Positions 1-8,540 of a DNA stretch of 59,257 nt are shown piece after piece; the first letter of the stretch is position 1, and the number at the start of each line of letters is the position of its first letter. Both the position numbers and the translations under genes were made by a program. This stretch comes from Xylophilus ampelinus. GTDB lineage: Bacteria > Pseudomonadota > Gammaproteobacteria > Burkholderiales > Burkholderiaceae_C. Below the pieces are notes generated by a model. The model was not told the origin of the DNA, did no database searches, and worked only from the letters and a program-made list of their open reading frames with translations. The stretch spans positions 1-59,257 of the forward strand of contig NZ_CABFMN010000094.1 of NCBI RefSeq assembly GCF_901875635.1, read 5' to 3'.

Positions 1-1
1 T

Positions 2-751
2 GTCGAGGCGGCGGCTGCCGCCGGGTTGCCCGCGGCGGCGCCTGTGGTCGCGGCGCCCGCCCCCGGCGGCCGCGTGCTGCCGTTCACCGCGCCGCAGCAC
101 ACCATCGCCTCGCGCATGGTGGCCGCCAAGCAGCAGGTGCCGCACTTCTACCTCGTGCGCGAGGCCGAGGTCTCGGCGCTGCTCGAGCTGTATGCGCGGC
201 TGAAGGATCCGCAAGCCGAGCCGCGCCTCACGCTCAACCACTTCATCGTCGCCGCGGTCGGCCGCGCGCTCGTCGCACATCCGGACCTGAACCGCGTGTG
301 GTGCGAGCAGGGCGCGTTGCTGCTCGATGCGCCCGACGTCGGCATCGCGGTGAACACCGAGCGCGGTCTCGTCGTGCCGATGGTGCGCAACGTCGGCCGC
401 GTGGGCCTGGGTGCGCTCGCGCGGCAGGCCAACGCGCTGGTGGAGCGCGCACGCGCTGGGCGGCTGGCGGCCGACGAGATGGCCGGCGGCGCGATCACGG
501 TGTCCAACGCCGGCATGCACGGGCTGGCGGCGATGGCCTCGATCATCGTGCCGGGCCAGTCCATGATCCTCGGCGTGGGCGCGGTGCGCGAGCTGTTCCG
601 CCCCGACGCGCAGGGCGCGCCGGTGCTGCGGCGCGAGGTCGCGCTCACGCTCTCCGTGGACCATCGGGTGCTGGACGGCGTCGGCGGTGCCGCATTGCTG
701 GCCGCGATCGTTGATGCGCTGGCGCATCCGACGCGGCTGTTGTTCGATTGA
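2..751 (+). CDS. 2-oxoacid dehydrogenase E2-type acyltransferase, 3' part
   Basis: This is the C-terminal catalytic domain of a dihydrolipoamide acyltransferase, the E2 core that moves an acyl group from lipoyl-lysine to CoA. The frame is open from base 2, so the gene starts upstream and the lipoyl and E3/E1-binding domains, if present, lie outside the window. The Ala/Pro/Gly-rich start (about residues 1-20) looks like the usual flexible linker. Visible family features are the PHFYL segment near the start and the active-site DHRVLDG motif, with His encoded at 662-664 and Asp at 674-676. An acyl-CoA dehydrogenase gene follows after 27 bases, so the complex may act on a branched or unusual 2-oxoacid, but the substrate cannot be read from this fragment. 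Confidence 0.88.
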   Translation, partial: VEAAAAAGLPAAAPVVAAPAPGGRVLPFTAPQHTIASRMVAAKQQVPHFYLVREAEVSALLELYARLKDPQAEPRLTLNHFIVAAVGRALVAHPDLNRVWCEQGALLLDAPDVGIAVNTERGLVVPMVRNVGRVGLGALARQANALVERARAGRLAADEMAGGAITVSNAGMHGLAAMASIIVPGQSMILGVGAVRELFRPDAQGAPVLRREVALTLSVDHRVLDGVGGAALLAAIVDALAHPTRLLFD

Positions 752-778
752 ACGAATGAATGCTGAGGAGCGAGAGCG

Positions 779-1951
779 ATGGATTTCCGACTCACCGACG
801 AACAGAACCTGATGATTGAGGCCGCCCGCAAGGTCGGCGACCGCTTCGGCACCGAGTACTGGCGCAAGCAGGATGCCGCCAAGCAGTTCCCCAAGGAGTT
901 CTGGCTCGCCGTCTGCGAGGCGGGCCTGTGCGGCGCGGCCTTGCCCACCGCGGTGGGCGGCGCCGGGCTCGGGATGCTCGAGCTCGCGCTGGTGGTCGAG
1001 ACGCTCGCGGCCTGCGGCGGGGGCGCCACCGTGGGCCAGCTGTTCATGATCAATCCGATCTTCGGTGGCGTCGCGTTGTCGAAGTTCGGCACGCCGGCGA
1101 TGAAGGCCGAGCTGCTGCCGAAGATCGTGTCGGGCGAGATCAACTGCTGCATGGCGCTGACCGAGCCCGACGCCGGCACCAACACGCTCGAGCTGCGCAG
1201 CTACGCCGAGGCCGACGGCGACGGCTGGCGCCTCAACGGCCGCAAGATCTGGATCACCGGCGTGCCCGACGCGGCCAAGATGCTGGTCGTGGCGCGCACG
1301 AAGAAGCTCGCGGAATGCAAGTCGCGCAGCGACGGCCTGTCGATGTTCATGGTCGACGTCGAGCGCCAGGGGCTGACGCACACCGCCATCGACAAGGTCG
1401 GCACGCGCACGCTCGCGTCGAGCAGCGTCTTCTTCGACGACGTGCGCGTGCGCGCCGACGAACTCGTGGGAACGCTGCACCGCGGCTGGCACGAACTGCT
1501 CGACGTGCTCAACACCGAGCGCATCGTCACCACCGCGGCGCTCGCAGGCACCGGCACGCTGGCGATCCGGCTCGCCGTGCAGTACGCCAACGAGCGCAAG
1601 GTGTTCGGCGACAAGCCGGTCTCCAGCTACCAGGGCCTGCAGTTCCCGCTCGCGCAATGCCACGTCGAGGTCGAGGCGGCGAAACTGCTGAACCTGAAGG
1701 CCGCGACCAACTGCGACATGGGCCTGCCCTACGGCAGCGAGGCCAACGCCGCCAAGCTGCTGGCCGCGCAGGCGGTGGCGCGCGCCACCGAGCGCGCGAT
1801 GCAGACGATGGGCGGCATGGGCTACGCCAGCGAGTTCCACGTCGAGCGGCTGTGGCGCGACGCACGGCTGTTCCGCTTCGCGCCGGTGTCCGAGGAGATG
1901 ATCCTCAACTACGTGGCCAACCACGACCTCGGCATGCCGCGGTCTTACTGA
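779..1951 (+). CDS. acyl-CoA dehydrogenase family protein
   Basis: Flavoprotein of the acyl-CoA dehydrogenase family (390 aa, normal length), expected to introduce a 2,3-double bond into an acyl-CoA and pass electrons to ETF. The N-terminal helical domain starts MDFRLTDEQNLMIE, the central beta domain contains ALTEPDAGTN, and the C-terminal domain contains NERKVFGDKP and a GGMGYASE segment. Where medium-chain enzymes carry the catalytic Glu (YEGT), this protein reads FAPVSEE. A Glu-Arg pair (LNTERIV) sits on the helix that supplies the base in isovaleryl-CoA-type enzymes. A GAGGAGCGAGAG stretch precedes the ATG. It lies in one operon with the downstream ligase and SDR. The substrate is unknown. 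Confidence 0.9.
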   Translation: MDFRLTDEQNLMIEAARKVGDRFGTEYWRKQDAAKQFPKEFWLAVCEAGLCGAALPTAVGGAGLGMLELALVVETLAACGGGATVGQLFMINPIFGGVALSKFGTPAMKAELLPKIVSGEINCCMALTEPDAGTNTLELRSYAEADGDGWRLNGRKIWITGVPDAAKMLVVARTKKLAECKSRSDGLSMFMVDVERQGLTHTAIDKVGTRTLASSSVFFDDVRVRADELVGTLHRGWHELLDVLNTERIVTTAALAGTGTLAIRLAVQYANERKVFGDKPVSSYQGLQFPLAQCHVEVEAAKLLNLKAATNCDMGLPYGSEANAAKLLAAQAVARATERAMQTMGGMGYASEFHVERLWRDARLFRFAPVSEEMILNYVANHDLGMPRSY

Positions 1952-1971
1952 GGCGCGCAGCGAAGAACGCG

Positions 1972-3483
1972 ATGGTCAACCTGAGTGCCGCCATCCTGCG
2001 CTGGGCGCGCGCCGAGCCGGCGCGGCCGGCGCTGCTGTACCGCGATCAGGGACTGAGCTACGGCGATCTCGCGGCGCGCATCGCCGCCACCGCGGCGAGC
2101 CTGCGCGCGCGCGGCATCGGCGAGGGCGACATCGTCGCGCTGCTGATGAAGAACAGCGCCGCGTTCATCGAGCTCTCGCTCGCGGTCAGCCACCTCGGCG
2201 CGGTGCTGCTGCCGATCAACTACCGGTTGGGCGCCGACGAGGTCGCCTACATCGTCGGCCACGCGGGCGTGAAGCTGCTGCTCGTGGACGAAGAACTGCG
2301 CGCGCTGGCCGGCGGCTTCGCCAACGTCGCCGTCGTCGACGAGGCGGCGCAGTCGGACAGCCGCCGCATCGGCCCCGCGGCCGAGCCTTTGGCCGAGCCC
2401 TGCGTGCGCCAGCCCCACGACCTGTTCCGGCTCATGTATACCTCGGGCACGACCGACCGTCCGAAGGGCGTGATCCACAGCTACGCCAACTACCACTGGA
2501 AGTGCCTCGACCACATCGCGGTGCTCGGCCTGCACGGCAACGAGCGGCTGCTCGTCGTCGGCCCGCTCTACCACGTCGGCGCGTTCGACCTGCCCGGCCT
2601 GGCGGTGCTGCAGATGGGCGGCCTGCTCGCGGTGCTGCGCGAGTTCGACCCCGAGCCGACGCTGGCGCTGATCGAGCGCGAGAAGCTCACCGCGGCGTGG
2701 ATGGCGCCGGTGATGCTGAACCGGCTGCTCGCGCTGCCCGATCGCGCGCGCTTCGACCTCTCGAGCCTGCGCTGGCAGATCGGCGGCGGCGAGCGCACCC
2801 CTGAGGAGCGCATCCGCGAGTTCCGCTCGCTGTTCCCCAATGGGCGCTACATCGACGGCTACGGCCTGACCGAAAGCTGCTCGGGCGACACGCTGATGGA
2901 AGCCGGCCGCGAGATCGAGAAGATCGGCTCGACCGGGCGCGTGCTGCCGCACGTCGAGCTGCGCGTGTGCGACGACGACGGCCGGGCATTGCCGGCAGGC
3001 GAGGCTGGCGAGATCTGCCTGCGCGGGCCCAAGGTCACGGCGGGCTACTGGCGCGATCCGGACAAGACCGCCGCGAGCTTCCACGCGGGCGGCTGGCTCC
3101 GCACCGGCGACGTCGGCTACGTCGACGCCGAGGGCTTCCTGTTCCTCACCGATCGCAAGAAGGACATGATCATCAGCGGCGGCGAGAACATCGCGTCGAG
3201 CGAGGTCGAGCGCGTGCTCTACCAGCTGCCGCAGGTGCTGGAAGCCGCGGCGGTCGGCCTGCCCGACGCGCAGTGGGGCGAGCGCGTGGCGGCGGTGGTG
3301 GTGCTGCGGCCGGGCACCACGCTCGCGCTCGAGGAACTGCAGGCCTTCTGTCGAGGCAAGCTGGGCGGCTTCAAGCTGCCGCGTCAGCTCGTGCTGCGCG
3401 AGACGCTGCCGCGCCTGCCCTCCGGCAAGGTGCTGAAGCGGGTGCTGCGCGCCGAATTGGCCAGCGAAGCGAGCGGAGACTGA
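1972..3483 (+). CDS. AMP-forming acyl-CoA ligase
   Basis: ANL-superfamily acyl-CoA ligase (503 aa) that activates a carboxylic acid via an acyl-adenylate and transfers it to CoA. The adenylation P-loop reads TSGTTDRPKG. Also present are the GYGLTES motif, the hinge/ATP motif TGDVGYVDAEG followed by DRKKDMIISGGENI, and the C-terminal catalytic Lys in LPSGKVLKR. The frame is open far upstream, but homology to the family starts only at the ATG at 1972, 20 bases after the dehydrogenase stop. The stop is one base before the SDR start at 3485, which indicates translational coupling. The size and motifs fit a medium-chain, branched or aromatic acid ligase; the exact substrate is not evident. Confidence 0.9.
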   Translation: MVNLSAAILRWARAEPARPALLYRDQGLSYGDLAARIAATAASLRARGIGEGDIVALLMKNSAAFIELSLAVSHLGAVLLPINYRLGADEVAYIVGHAGVKLLLVDEELRALAGGFANVAVVDEAAQSDSRRIGPAAEPLAEPCVRQPHDLFRLMYTSGTTDRPKGVIHSYANYHWKCLDHIAVLGLHGNERLLVVGPLYHVGAFDLPGLAVLQMGGLLAVLREFDPEPTLALIEREKLTAAWMAPVMLNRLLALPDRARFDLSSLRWQIGGGERTPEERIREFRSLFPNGRYIDGYGLTESCSGDTLMEAGREIEKIGSTGRVLPHVELRVCDDDGRALPAGEAGEICLRGPKVTAGYWRDPDKTAASFHAGGWLRTGDVGYVDAEGFLFLTDRKKDMIISGGENIASSEVERVLYQLPQVLEAAAVGLPDAQWGERVAAVVVLRPGTTLALEELQAFCRGKLGGFKLPRQLVLRETLPRLPSGKVLKRVLRAELASEASGD

Positions 3484-3484
3484 G

Positions 3485-4267
3485 ATGAAGATCGACTTTT
3501 CGGACCAGGTGGCGGTGGTGACCGGCGGCGCCAGCGGCATCGGCGAGGCCTGCGTGCAAGTGCTTGCCGCGGCCGGTGCGCGCGTGGTGGTGGCCGACCG
3601 CAACCTCGCTGCCGCGCAGGCCGTGGCTGCCGCCAACGGTGGCACTGCGGTAGCGCTCGACGTGGGTGACGAGGCTTCGGTCGATGCGGCCGTGGCAGCC
3701 GTCGAGGCCCAGTGCGGCGTGCCGCGGGTGCTCGTCAACAGCGCGGGCGTCCTGCAGCGCACGCTGCCGCCGGAGGAGCTGACTCTGCGCGAGTGGGACT
3801 TCGTCGCCCGCGTCGACCTGCGCGGCACCTATCTGTGCTGCGCGCGCTTTGGCGCGGCGATGGCGCGCGCGGGCGGCGGCGCGATCGTCAACATCGCTTC
3901 GGTGGCTGGCATGGGCTCCGGGCCGCTGCATTCGTACGGGCCGGCCAAGGCGGGCGTGATCAACCTGACCGAATGCCTGGCTGCCGAATGGGGCCCGAAG
4001 AAAGTGCGCATGAACGCGGTCTCGCCCGGCTTCACGCGGACGCCGGCGCTCGAGAAGGGCGTGGCCACGCGCACCCTCGCTTCGCAGGACATGACCGCCA
4101 ACAGCGCACTCGGGCGGCTGGTGCAGGCCCGGGAAATCGCCCAGGCAGTCGCGTTCCTCGCTTCGCAGCAGGCCTCGGCGATCACCGGCATCAACCTGCC
4201 GGTCGATGCCGGCTACCTCGTCGCGATCCCGTGGGCTAGCTACGGCGGCTTGCGGACATGCAGGTGA
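3485..4267 (+). CDS. SDR-family NAD(P)-dependent oxidoreductase
   Basis: Classical short-chain dehydrogenase/reductase (260 aa). The Rossmann glycine motif is TGGASGIGEA near residue 14. The NSAG motif follows, then catalytic Ser in NIASVAG and the active-site Tyr/Lys in SYGPAKAG, so this member has a complete catalytic set, unlike three other SDRs in the window. In an operon of ligase and acyl-CoA dehydrogenase it would plausibly oxidise a 3-hydroxyacyl-CoA or an alcohol/ketone intermediate. It starts one base after the ligase stop codon. The C-terminal tail (AIPWASYGGLRTCR) continues past the usual DAGY end. Cofactor preference was not determined. Confidence 0.9.
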   Translation: MKIDFSDQVAVVTGGASGIGEACVQVLAAAGARVVVADRNLAAAQAVAAANGGTAVALDVGDEASVDAAVAAVEAQCGVPRVLVNSAGVLQRTLPPEELTLREWDFVARVDLRGTYLCCARFGAAMARAGGGAIVNIASVAGMGSGPLHSYGPAKAGVINLTECLAAEWGPKKVRMNAVSPGFTRTPALEKGVATRTLASQDMTANSALGRLVQAREIAQAVAFLASQQASAITGINLPVDAGYLVAIPWASYGGLRTCR

Positions 4268-4332
4268 ACCCTGATGACTCGACTGGCGAACGCTCGTTAG
4301 GCTTCGCGCTCCTTCGGACGAGACAGAGAGCC

Positions 4333-5877
4333 ATGCACTCCCCGCGCATCCTTCCGGTCCTTTTGCTTGGCAGCGTGCTCGCTGCATGCGGCGGCAGCGA
4401 TGACGACGATGCGCCGGCCGTCACGACGATGGCCTGCGGCGACTTCGTCGGCAAGACGATCGCGGGCGCGACGGTGACGGCGGCCACCATCGTGCCGGCC
4501 GCTGCATCGGTGCCCGAGTACTGCAGCGTGGCGGCCACGCTGCCGACGAAGCTCAAATTCGAGCTGCGCATGCCCACCACCGGCTGGAACGGCAAGCTCG
4601 TCTACGGCGGCGCCGACTCGGTCAACGGTTCGGCCGGCGGCTTCGACGGCTTCATGCCGGTGCCCAACGTGAACGCGCTGAAGATGGGCTATGCCAACGT
4701 CGCGAGCGACTCCGGCCACCGCAGCACCGCGCCCTTGTCCGACATCGACGCGACCTGGGCGCTCGACGACGCCGAGGCGGTGGCGAACTACGCCAACCTG
4801 TCGGTGCCCAAGGTGGCCGCGGCGGCGCGCGAGTTCGTGCGCATGCGCTACGGCAGCGCCGTGACGAAGGCCTATTACGAAGGCTGCTCGAACGGCGGCC
4901 GCGAGGCCCTGATGGTGGCGCAGCGCAACCCGGACGTGTTCGACGGGGTGATCGCGCGCGCGCCGGCCTACAACCTCACCGGCCTGCTGACGAGCTTCCA
5001 GCGTGGCGCGCAGGCGCTCGCGGCGCCGGGCGGCATGTTCACGGCGGGCAAGGTCGCGACTCTGGCCGGCGCCGTGCGCACGGCCTGCGACGCGCTCGAC
5101 GGCCGGGCCGACGGCGTGGTCGGCAACCTGACCGCCTGCAGCTTCGATCCGGCTGCGCTGCGCTGTACCGGCGCCGACAGCGATGCCTGCCTGACCGATG
5201 CGCAGGTCGCCGTCGTCCACTCCTGGACGAGCGACTTTTCGCTGGCGGGCACGTCGATCGCAGCCAAGCGATATCCGCTGACCGGCAACGAGGACGACCC
5301 CGCGACCTGGGGCCCGTGGTTCCTCGGCGGCGGCGGGATCCCGAGCGCGCAGTACCTGTTCATGGATGGGGGCGTGAAGTACTTCTTCGCCAAGGACCCG
5401 GCGCAGGACCCGCTGACGTACGACCTGTCGGCCAACGTCGGAGCAGCTGCCGCTTTCGCGGCGCTCGCCGACGCCAACGACGCCTTGCTCACCGGCTTCA
5501 AGGCGCGCGGCGGCAAGCTGATCCTCTGGCACGGCACCACCGACCCTGCGATCAGCGTGAACGGCACGACCGACTACTACAACCGCGTGGTCACCGCCGC
5601 CGGCGGCCAGGCCGCGGCCGACGGCTTCGTTCGCTACTACAAGGCGCCGGGGGTTGCGCATTGCCTGGCCGGCCCCGGTGCCGACACGGCGGACCTGCTG
5701 TCGGCGCTCGACACCTGGGCCGGCGGCGGCGCCGCTCCCGCCACTCTCACCGCGCTCAAGCTCGACCCGACGAACGGCACCACCCTGTTCTCGCGCCCGC
5801 TCTGCGTCCATCCGAAGTACCCGCGTTACAACGGCCGCGGCGACGTCAACGCGGCGGCGAGCTACACCTGCACCTGA
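4333..5877 (+). CDS. tannase/feruloyl-esterase family lipoprotein
   Basis: Secreted serine esterase of the tannase/feruloyl esterase family (514 aa). The ATG at 4333 gives a lipoprotein signal peptide with lipobox LAAC (Cys19) followed by a Gly/Ser/Asp-rich linker; an in-frame ATG at 4258 would spoil the signal peptide and overlap the SDR gene. The nucleophile is Ser186 in GCSNGGR. Asp404 (GTTDPA) and His443 (GVAHC) are the likely triad partners. Several Cys pairs in the middle resemble the lid domain of this family. It should sit in the outer membrane or periplasm and hydrolyse an ester, perhaps releasing an acid that the neighbouring ligase activates. That link is inference. Confidence 0.87.
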   Translation: MHSPRILPVLLLGSVLAACGGSDDDDAPAVTTMACGDFVGKTIAGATVTAATIVPAAASVPEYCSVAATLPTKLKFELRMPTTGWNGKLVYGGADSVNGSAGGFDGFMPVPNVNALKMGYANVASDSGHRSTAPLSDIDATWALDDAEAVANYANLSVPKVAAAAREFVRMRYGSAVTKAYYEGCSNGGREALMVAQRNPDVFDGVIARAPAYNLTGLLTSFQRGAQALAAPGGMFTAGKVATLAGAVRTACDALDGRADGVVGNLTACSFDPAALRCTGADSDACLTDAQVAVVHSWTSDFSLAGTSIAAKRYPLTGNEDDPATWGPWFLGGGGIPSAQYLFMDGGVKYFFAKDPAQDPLTYDLSANVGAAAAFAALADANDALLTGFKARGGKLILWHGTTDPAISVNGTTDYYNRVVTAAGGQAAADGFVRYYKAPGVAHCLAGPGADTADLLSALDTWAGGGAAPATLTALKLDPTNGTTLFSRPLCVHPKYPRYNGRGDVNAAASYTCT

Positions 5878-5923
5878 CGCGGGTCGCGCCCGGCGCGTCC
5901 GACGGAGCGAGGCGACGAGCGCC

Positions 5924-6446
5924 GTGGCATCCGAGGTCCTGAAAGGCCAGCGCGTGCTGGTCACGCAGTCGACGGTCTTCGTCGGCCCGGCGCGGTGCGA
6001 AGCGCTTGCGGCGCACGGCGCCCACGTCGTCGCCAGCGACGAGCGGCTCGACGACCCCGCCGCGGCCGAGCGCATCGTGCGCGACGCCGGCACGGTCGAC
6101 GCGCTGCTCTCAACCTCGGCATACCGCGGCGCTGCGCGGCCAGAACCGCGCGTCGTCGTACAGGGCCGCGCGCGGCGCGCACTTGGCCTGGGCGCAGGCG
6201 GTCGGCGCGGAGGTCACGCGCCACGGCGTGCAGGTCAATGCGCTGGCGTTCAACTTCGTCGACACGCCGACCTACTTCCCGCCCGAGGTGAAGGCCAATC
6301 CGCGCTTCCAGGAGCGCCTGAAGCGCGAGGTGCCTCTCGGCCGGTCGGCGCGCGCGAGGCGGCCGAGTTCGCTGCCTAGCTGTGCAGCCCGGCCGCGGAC
6401 TGTTCGTCGGCTAGGTGTTGCCGGTCAGCGGCGGCTGGGCGCCCGG
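5924..6446 (+). pseudogene. SDR pseudogene, halohydrin-dehalogenase-like
   Basis: Remnant of an SDR split over all three forward frames. The first part (GTG at 5924, frame 2) encodes LKGQRVLVTQ and VDALL. After about 6110 similarity resumes in frame 3 with RASSYRAARGAH and NFVDTPTYFPPEVKA. It shifts back to frame 2 at about 6350 (GAREAAEFAA), meets TAG at 6377-6379, then shifts to frame 1 at about 6401 and meets a second TAG at 6412-6414 just before VLPVSGGW. About 174 codons remain of about 250; the missing block would hold the NNAG-type and catalytic Ser segments. The surviving Tyr-x-x-x-Arg (YRAAR) replaces YxxxK, as in halohydrin dehalogenase-type SDRs. Two stops, three shifts and a deletion make loss of function very likely. 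Confidence 0.85.
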
Positions 6447-6515
6447 TAACGCGGCCGGGCCGTCGGGCCGGGCGCCGGTTGCGGGCTTCGGACGGGCAAC
6501 CCGCATTGACCGCCA

Positions 6516-6529
6516 ACCAAACGTTTGGT
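6516..6529. promoter_or_regulatory. 14-bp perfect palindrome, probable operator
   Basis: The sequence ACCAAACGTTTGGT is a perfect inverted repeat centred on ACGT. It lies 92 bases before the start of the crotonase gene at 6622, in a gap that follows the pseudogene. Size and symmetry suit a TetR-type dimer. The core and outer bases resemble the sites at 32386-32399 and 36755-36768 (AACnnACGTnnGTT, 8 of 10 defined bases). Confidence 0.5.
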
Positions 6530-6621
6530 AGTCTGACATGCTCAGTGCCGGCGCGGTCTGCACGGCATGTCCTTTTCCCCACGGCGGAAGGCGCCCTTCG
6601 CCGTCCACGCAGGAGCACCGT

Positions 6622-7383
6622 ATGCGCATCGGCAGCGTCGAATTCGAGAAGAAGGGCCGCGTCGCGGTCCTGACCCTCGACGAGCCCACCAAGCTGAACG
6701 CCATCTCCGTCGGCATCCGCCAGGGTGTCACCGAAGGCCTCGCGATGGTCGAGGCCGACCCCGAGATCCGTGTCGGCATCGTCACCGGGCGCGGCGACAA
6801 GGCCTTCTGCGCCGGCGCCGACATCAGCTCCTTCCCCGAGACCCCGGAGCAGGCGCGCGACTTCATCGCCAGCGTGCTGCCGGTGCTCGAGGCGCCGGAG
6901 CGCTGCCGCAAGCCGCTGATCGCGGCGGTCAACGGCATCGCGTTCGGCGGCGGATTCGAACTCGCGATCGCCTGCGACTTCATCCTCGCCTCCGAACGCG
7001 CGAAGTTCGGCGTGCCCGAGATCCAGCTCGGCCTGCTGCCGGGTTTCGCGCTGCTGCGCCTGCACCAGATCGTCGGCCGGCCGAAGGCGAAGGAGTTAAG
7101 CATGCTCGGCGAGCCGATCCCGGCCGCCGAGGCCGTGGCGCTCGGCCTCGCGCTGCGCACGGTGGCGCCCGACAAGCTGATGGACGAGGCGATGGCCTTC
7201 GCCGAGAAGCTCGCGGCCAAGCCGCAGATGGCGCTGCAGATGGCCAAGTCGTTCTACAACAGGGGCAAAGGCGGCGACGACATGCGCTACGCCATCGACG
7301 CCTTCCCCTTCCTGTTCCAGACCGACGACGTGAAGGAAGGCGTGGCCGCGTTCCGCGCCAAGCGCAAGCCGACGTTCAAGTGA
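6622..7383 (+). CDS. enoyl-CoA hydratase/isomerase family protein
   Basis: Crotonase-fold protein (253 aa) expected to hydrate a trans-2-enoyl-CoA. The ATG at 6622 follows AGGAG at 6611-6615; an in-frame upstream ATG at 6538 lacks a ribosome site and adds a non-homologous leader. The oxyanion-hole segment is FCAGADI. Both catalytic glutamates of true hydratases are present, one in GGGFELAIACD and one in VPEIQLGLLPG. Among the five crotonases here this is the only one with both Glu residues intact. It is the first gene of the 6622-12476 operon, with a palindromic operator candidate upstream, and is followed after 7 bases by a flavin oxidoreductase gene. Confidence 0.92.
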   Translation: MRIGSVEFEKKGRVAVLTLDEPTKLNAISVGIRQGVTEGLAMVEADPEIRVGIVTGRGDKAFCAGADISSFPETPEQARDFIASVLPVLEAPERCRKPLIAAVNGIAFGGGFELAIACDFILASERAKFGVPEIQLGLLPGFALLRLHQIVGRPKAKELSMLGEPIPAAEAVALGLALRTVAPDKLMDEAMAFAEKLAAKPQMALQMAKSFYNRGKGGDDMRYAIDAFPFLFQTDDVKEGVAAFRAKRKPTFK

Positions 7384-7390
7384 AGAGGTC

Positions 7391-8518
7391 ATGAGCCGCA
7401 CGGTGCTGCACAACGCGTTCTGCGATGGCTGGGGCATCGAGGTGCCTATCTTCCTGGCCGGCATGGGCGTGGGCGGCCGGGCCACGCCGCCGGCGCTGGT
7501 GGCCGCGGTGTCGCAGGCCGGCGGGCTCGGCGTGCTCGGCTGCTCGGGCCTGTCGCCGGAGGAGACGCGCCGGCGCATCCGCGCCGTGCGCGCGCTGACC
7601 GACAAGCCCTTCGGCGTGGACCTGCTGCTGCCGGCGCGTATTGCCGACGCGCCGCCGACGCGCACCGGGGTGCGCGACGAGATCCGCGCGCGCTTCCCCA
7701 AGCACGCCGCGTTCATGCAGGAGCTGATTCGCCGCTACGGCCTGCCCGACGTGAAGCCGGCCGACGAGACGGTGGTCAACATCGAGTACGCGAAGTCGGT
7801 GCTCGAGGTCATCTTCGACGAGCGCGTGCCGGTGTTTGCCGCCGGCCTGGGCGACCCCGACTTCCTGCTCGAGCGTGCGCGCGCTCAGGGCATGAAGCTA
7901 ATCGGCCTGTCCGGTTCGGTGCGCAACGCGGTGCGGCAGCAGAAGAGCGGCGTCGACGCCATCGTGGCGCAGGGCACCGAGGCGGGCGGCCACACGGGTA
8001 CCGTGGCCACGCTGCCGCTGATCCCGCAGGTGGTCGACGCCGTCAGTCCGACGCCGGTGCTCGCCGCGGGTGGCATCGCCGACGGCCGCGGCATCGTGGC
8101 CGCGCTCGCGCTCGGCGCGCAGGCGGTCTGGATCGGCACCGCCTTCCTCGTTGCCGACGAGGGCGAGTTGTTCGACGCCTGCAAGGACCAGATCGTCGCC
8201 TCCGATTCGGAGGCCTTTCGAATCAGCAAGATCTGGACGGGCAAGACGGTGCGCGCTTTCCACGGCGAGATTTCGCAGGCTTGGGCCGAGTCGGGCCTGC
8301 CGACGCTGGAAACGCCGCACCAGCGCATCCTGATGGAGGACTTCCTCGCCGCGGCGCTCGCCGCCGGGCGGCACGACCTCTTCTACAACATCGCGGGGCA
8401 GGCGGGCGGGCTCGTCAAGGGCCGCCGGCCCGCGAAGGACATCATGGCCGATCTGGTCGACGGCGCCGTCGAGCAGTTGCGCCGCCTGCAGCGCGACCTC
8501 GTCGTCAGCCTGCCCTGA
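7391..8518 (+). CDS. nitronate monooxygenase-like flavoprotein
   Basis: FMN-dependent TIM-barrel protein (375 aa) of the nitronate monooxygenase / 2-nitropropane dioxygenase family, which also includes FabK-type enoyl reductases. The signature QGTEAGGHTG is complete, with the His that class I nitronate monooxygenases use as catalytic base. It is followed by the phosphate-binding segment AAGGIADGRG. It starts 7 bases after the crotonase stop and precedes the thiolase-like gene by 22 bases. In acyl-CoA gene clusters such proteins are often of unknown role; a flavin-dependent enoyl-CoA reductase or a detoxifying nitronate oxidase are both possible. A second, more diverged member is at 21084-22067. 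Confidence 0.85.
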   Translation: MSRTVLHNAFCDGWGIEVPIFLAGMGVGGRATPPALVAAVSQAGGLGVLGCSGLSPEETRRRIRAVRALTDKPFGVDLLLPARIADAPPTRTGVRDEIRARFPKHAAFMQELIRRYGLPDVKPADETVVNIEYAKSVLEVIFDERVPVFAAGLGDPDFLLERARAQGMKLIGLSGSVRNAVRQQKSGVDAIVAQGTEAGGHTGTVATLPLIPQVVDAVSPTPVLAAGGIADGRGIVAALALGAQAVWIGTAFLVADEGELFDACKDQIVASDSEAFRISKIWTGKTVRAFHGEISQAWAESGLPTLETPHQRILMEDFLAAALAAGRHDLFYNIAGQAGGLVKGRRPAKDIMADLVDGAVEQLRRLQRDLVVSLP

Positions 8519-8540
8519 ACGGACCCCACCAAGGAGAACC

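Noticed and set aside
928..1971. Upstream extension of the ligase frame through the dehydrogenase gene
   Set aside because: The extension overlaps the dehydrogenase in another frame and is Arg-rich with no homology; family similarity starts at the ATG at 1972. Similar extensions were trimmed for the genes at 9695, 10105, 22067, 27689, 28567, 33699, 41309, 42493, 43436, 54428 and 58577.
1945..3828. Long minus-strand open frame opposite the ligase and SDR genes
   Set aside because: It lies wholly opposite well-supported genes, is Arg/Ala/His-rich without family motifs, and is explained by high GC at third codon positions, which removes stops from the opposite strand. The same applies to long antisense frames at 4297-6093, 36757-38814, 38985-41048 and 45636-47870.
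4258..4332. ATG at 4258 as start of the tannase-family gene
   Set aside because: It would put 25 charged residues before a clear lipoprotein signal peptide and overlap the SDR gene.
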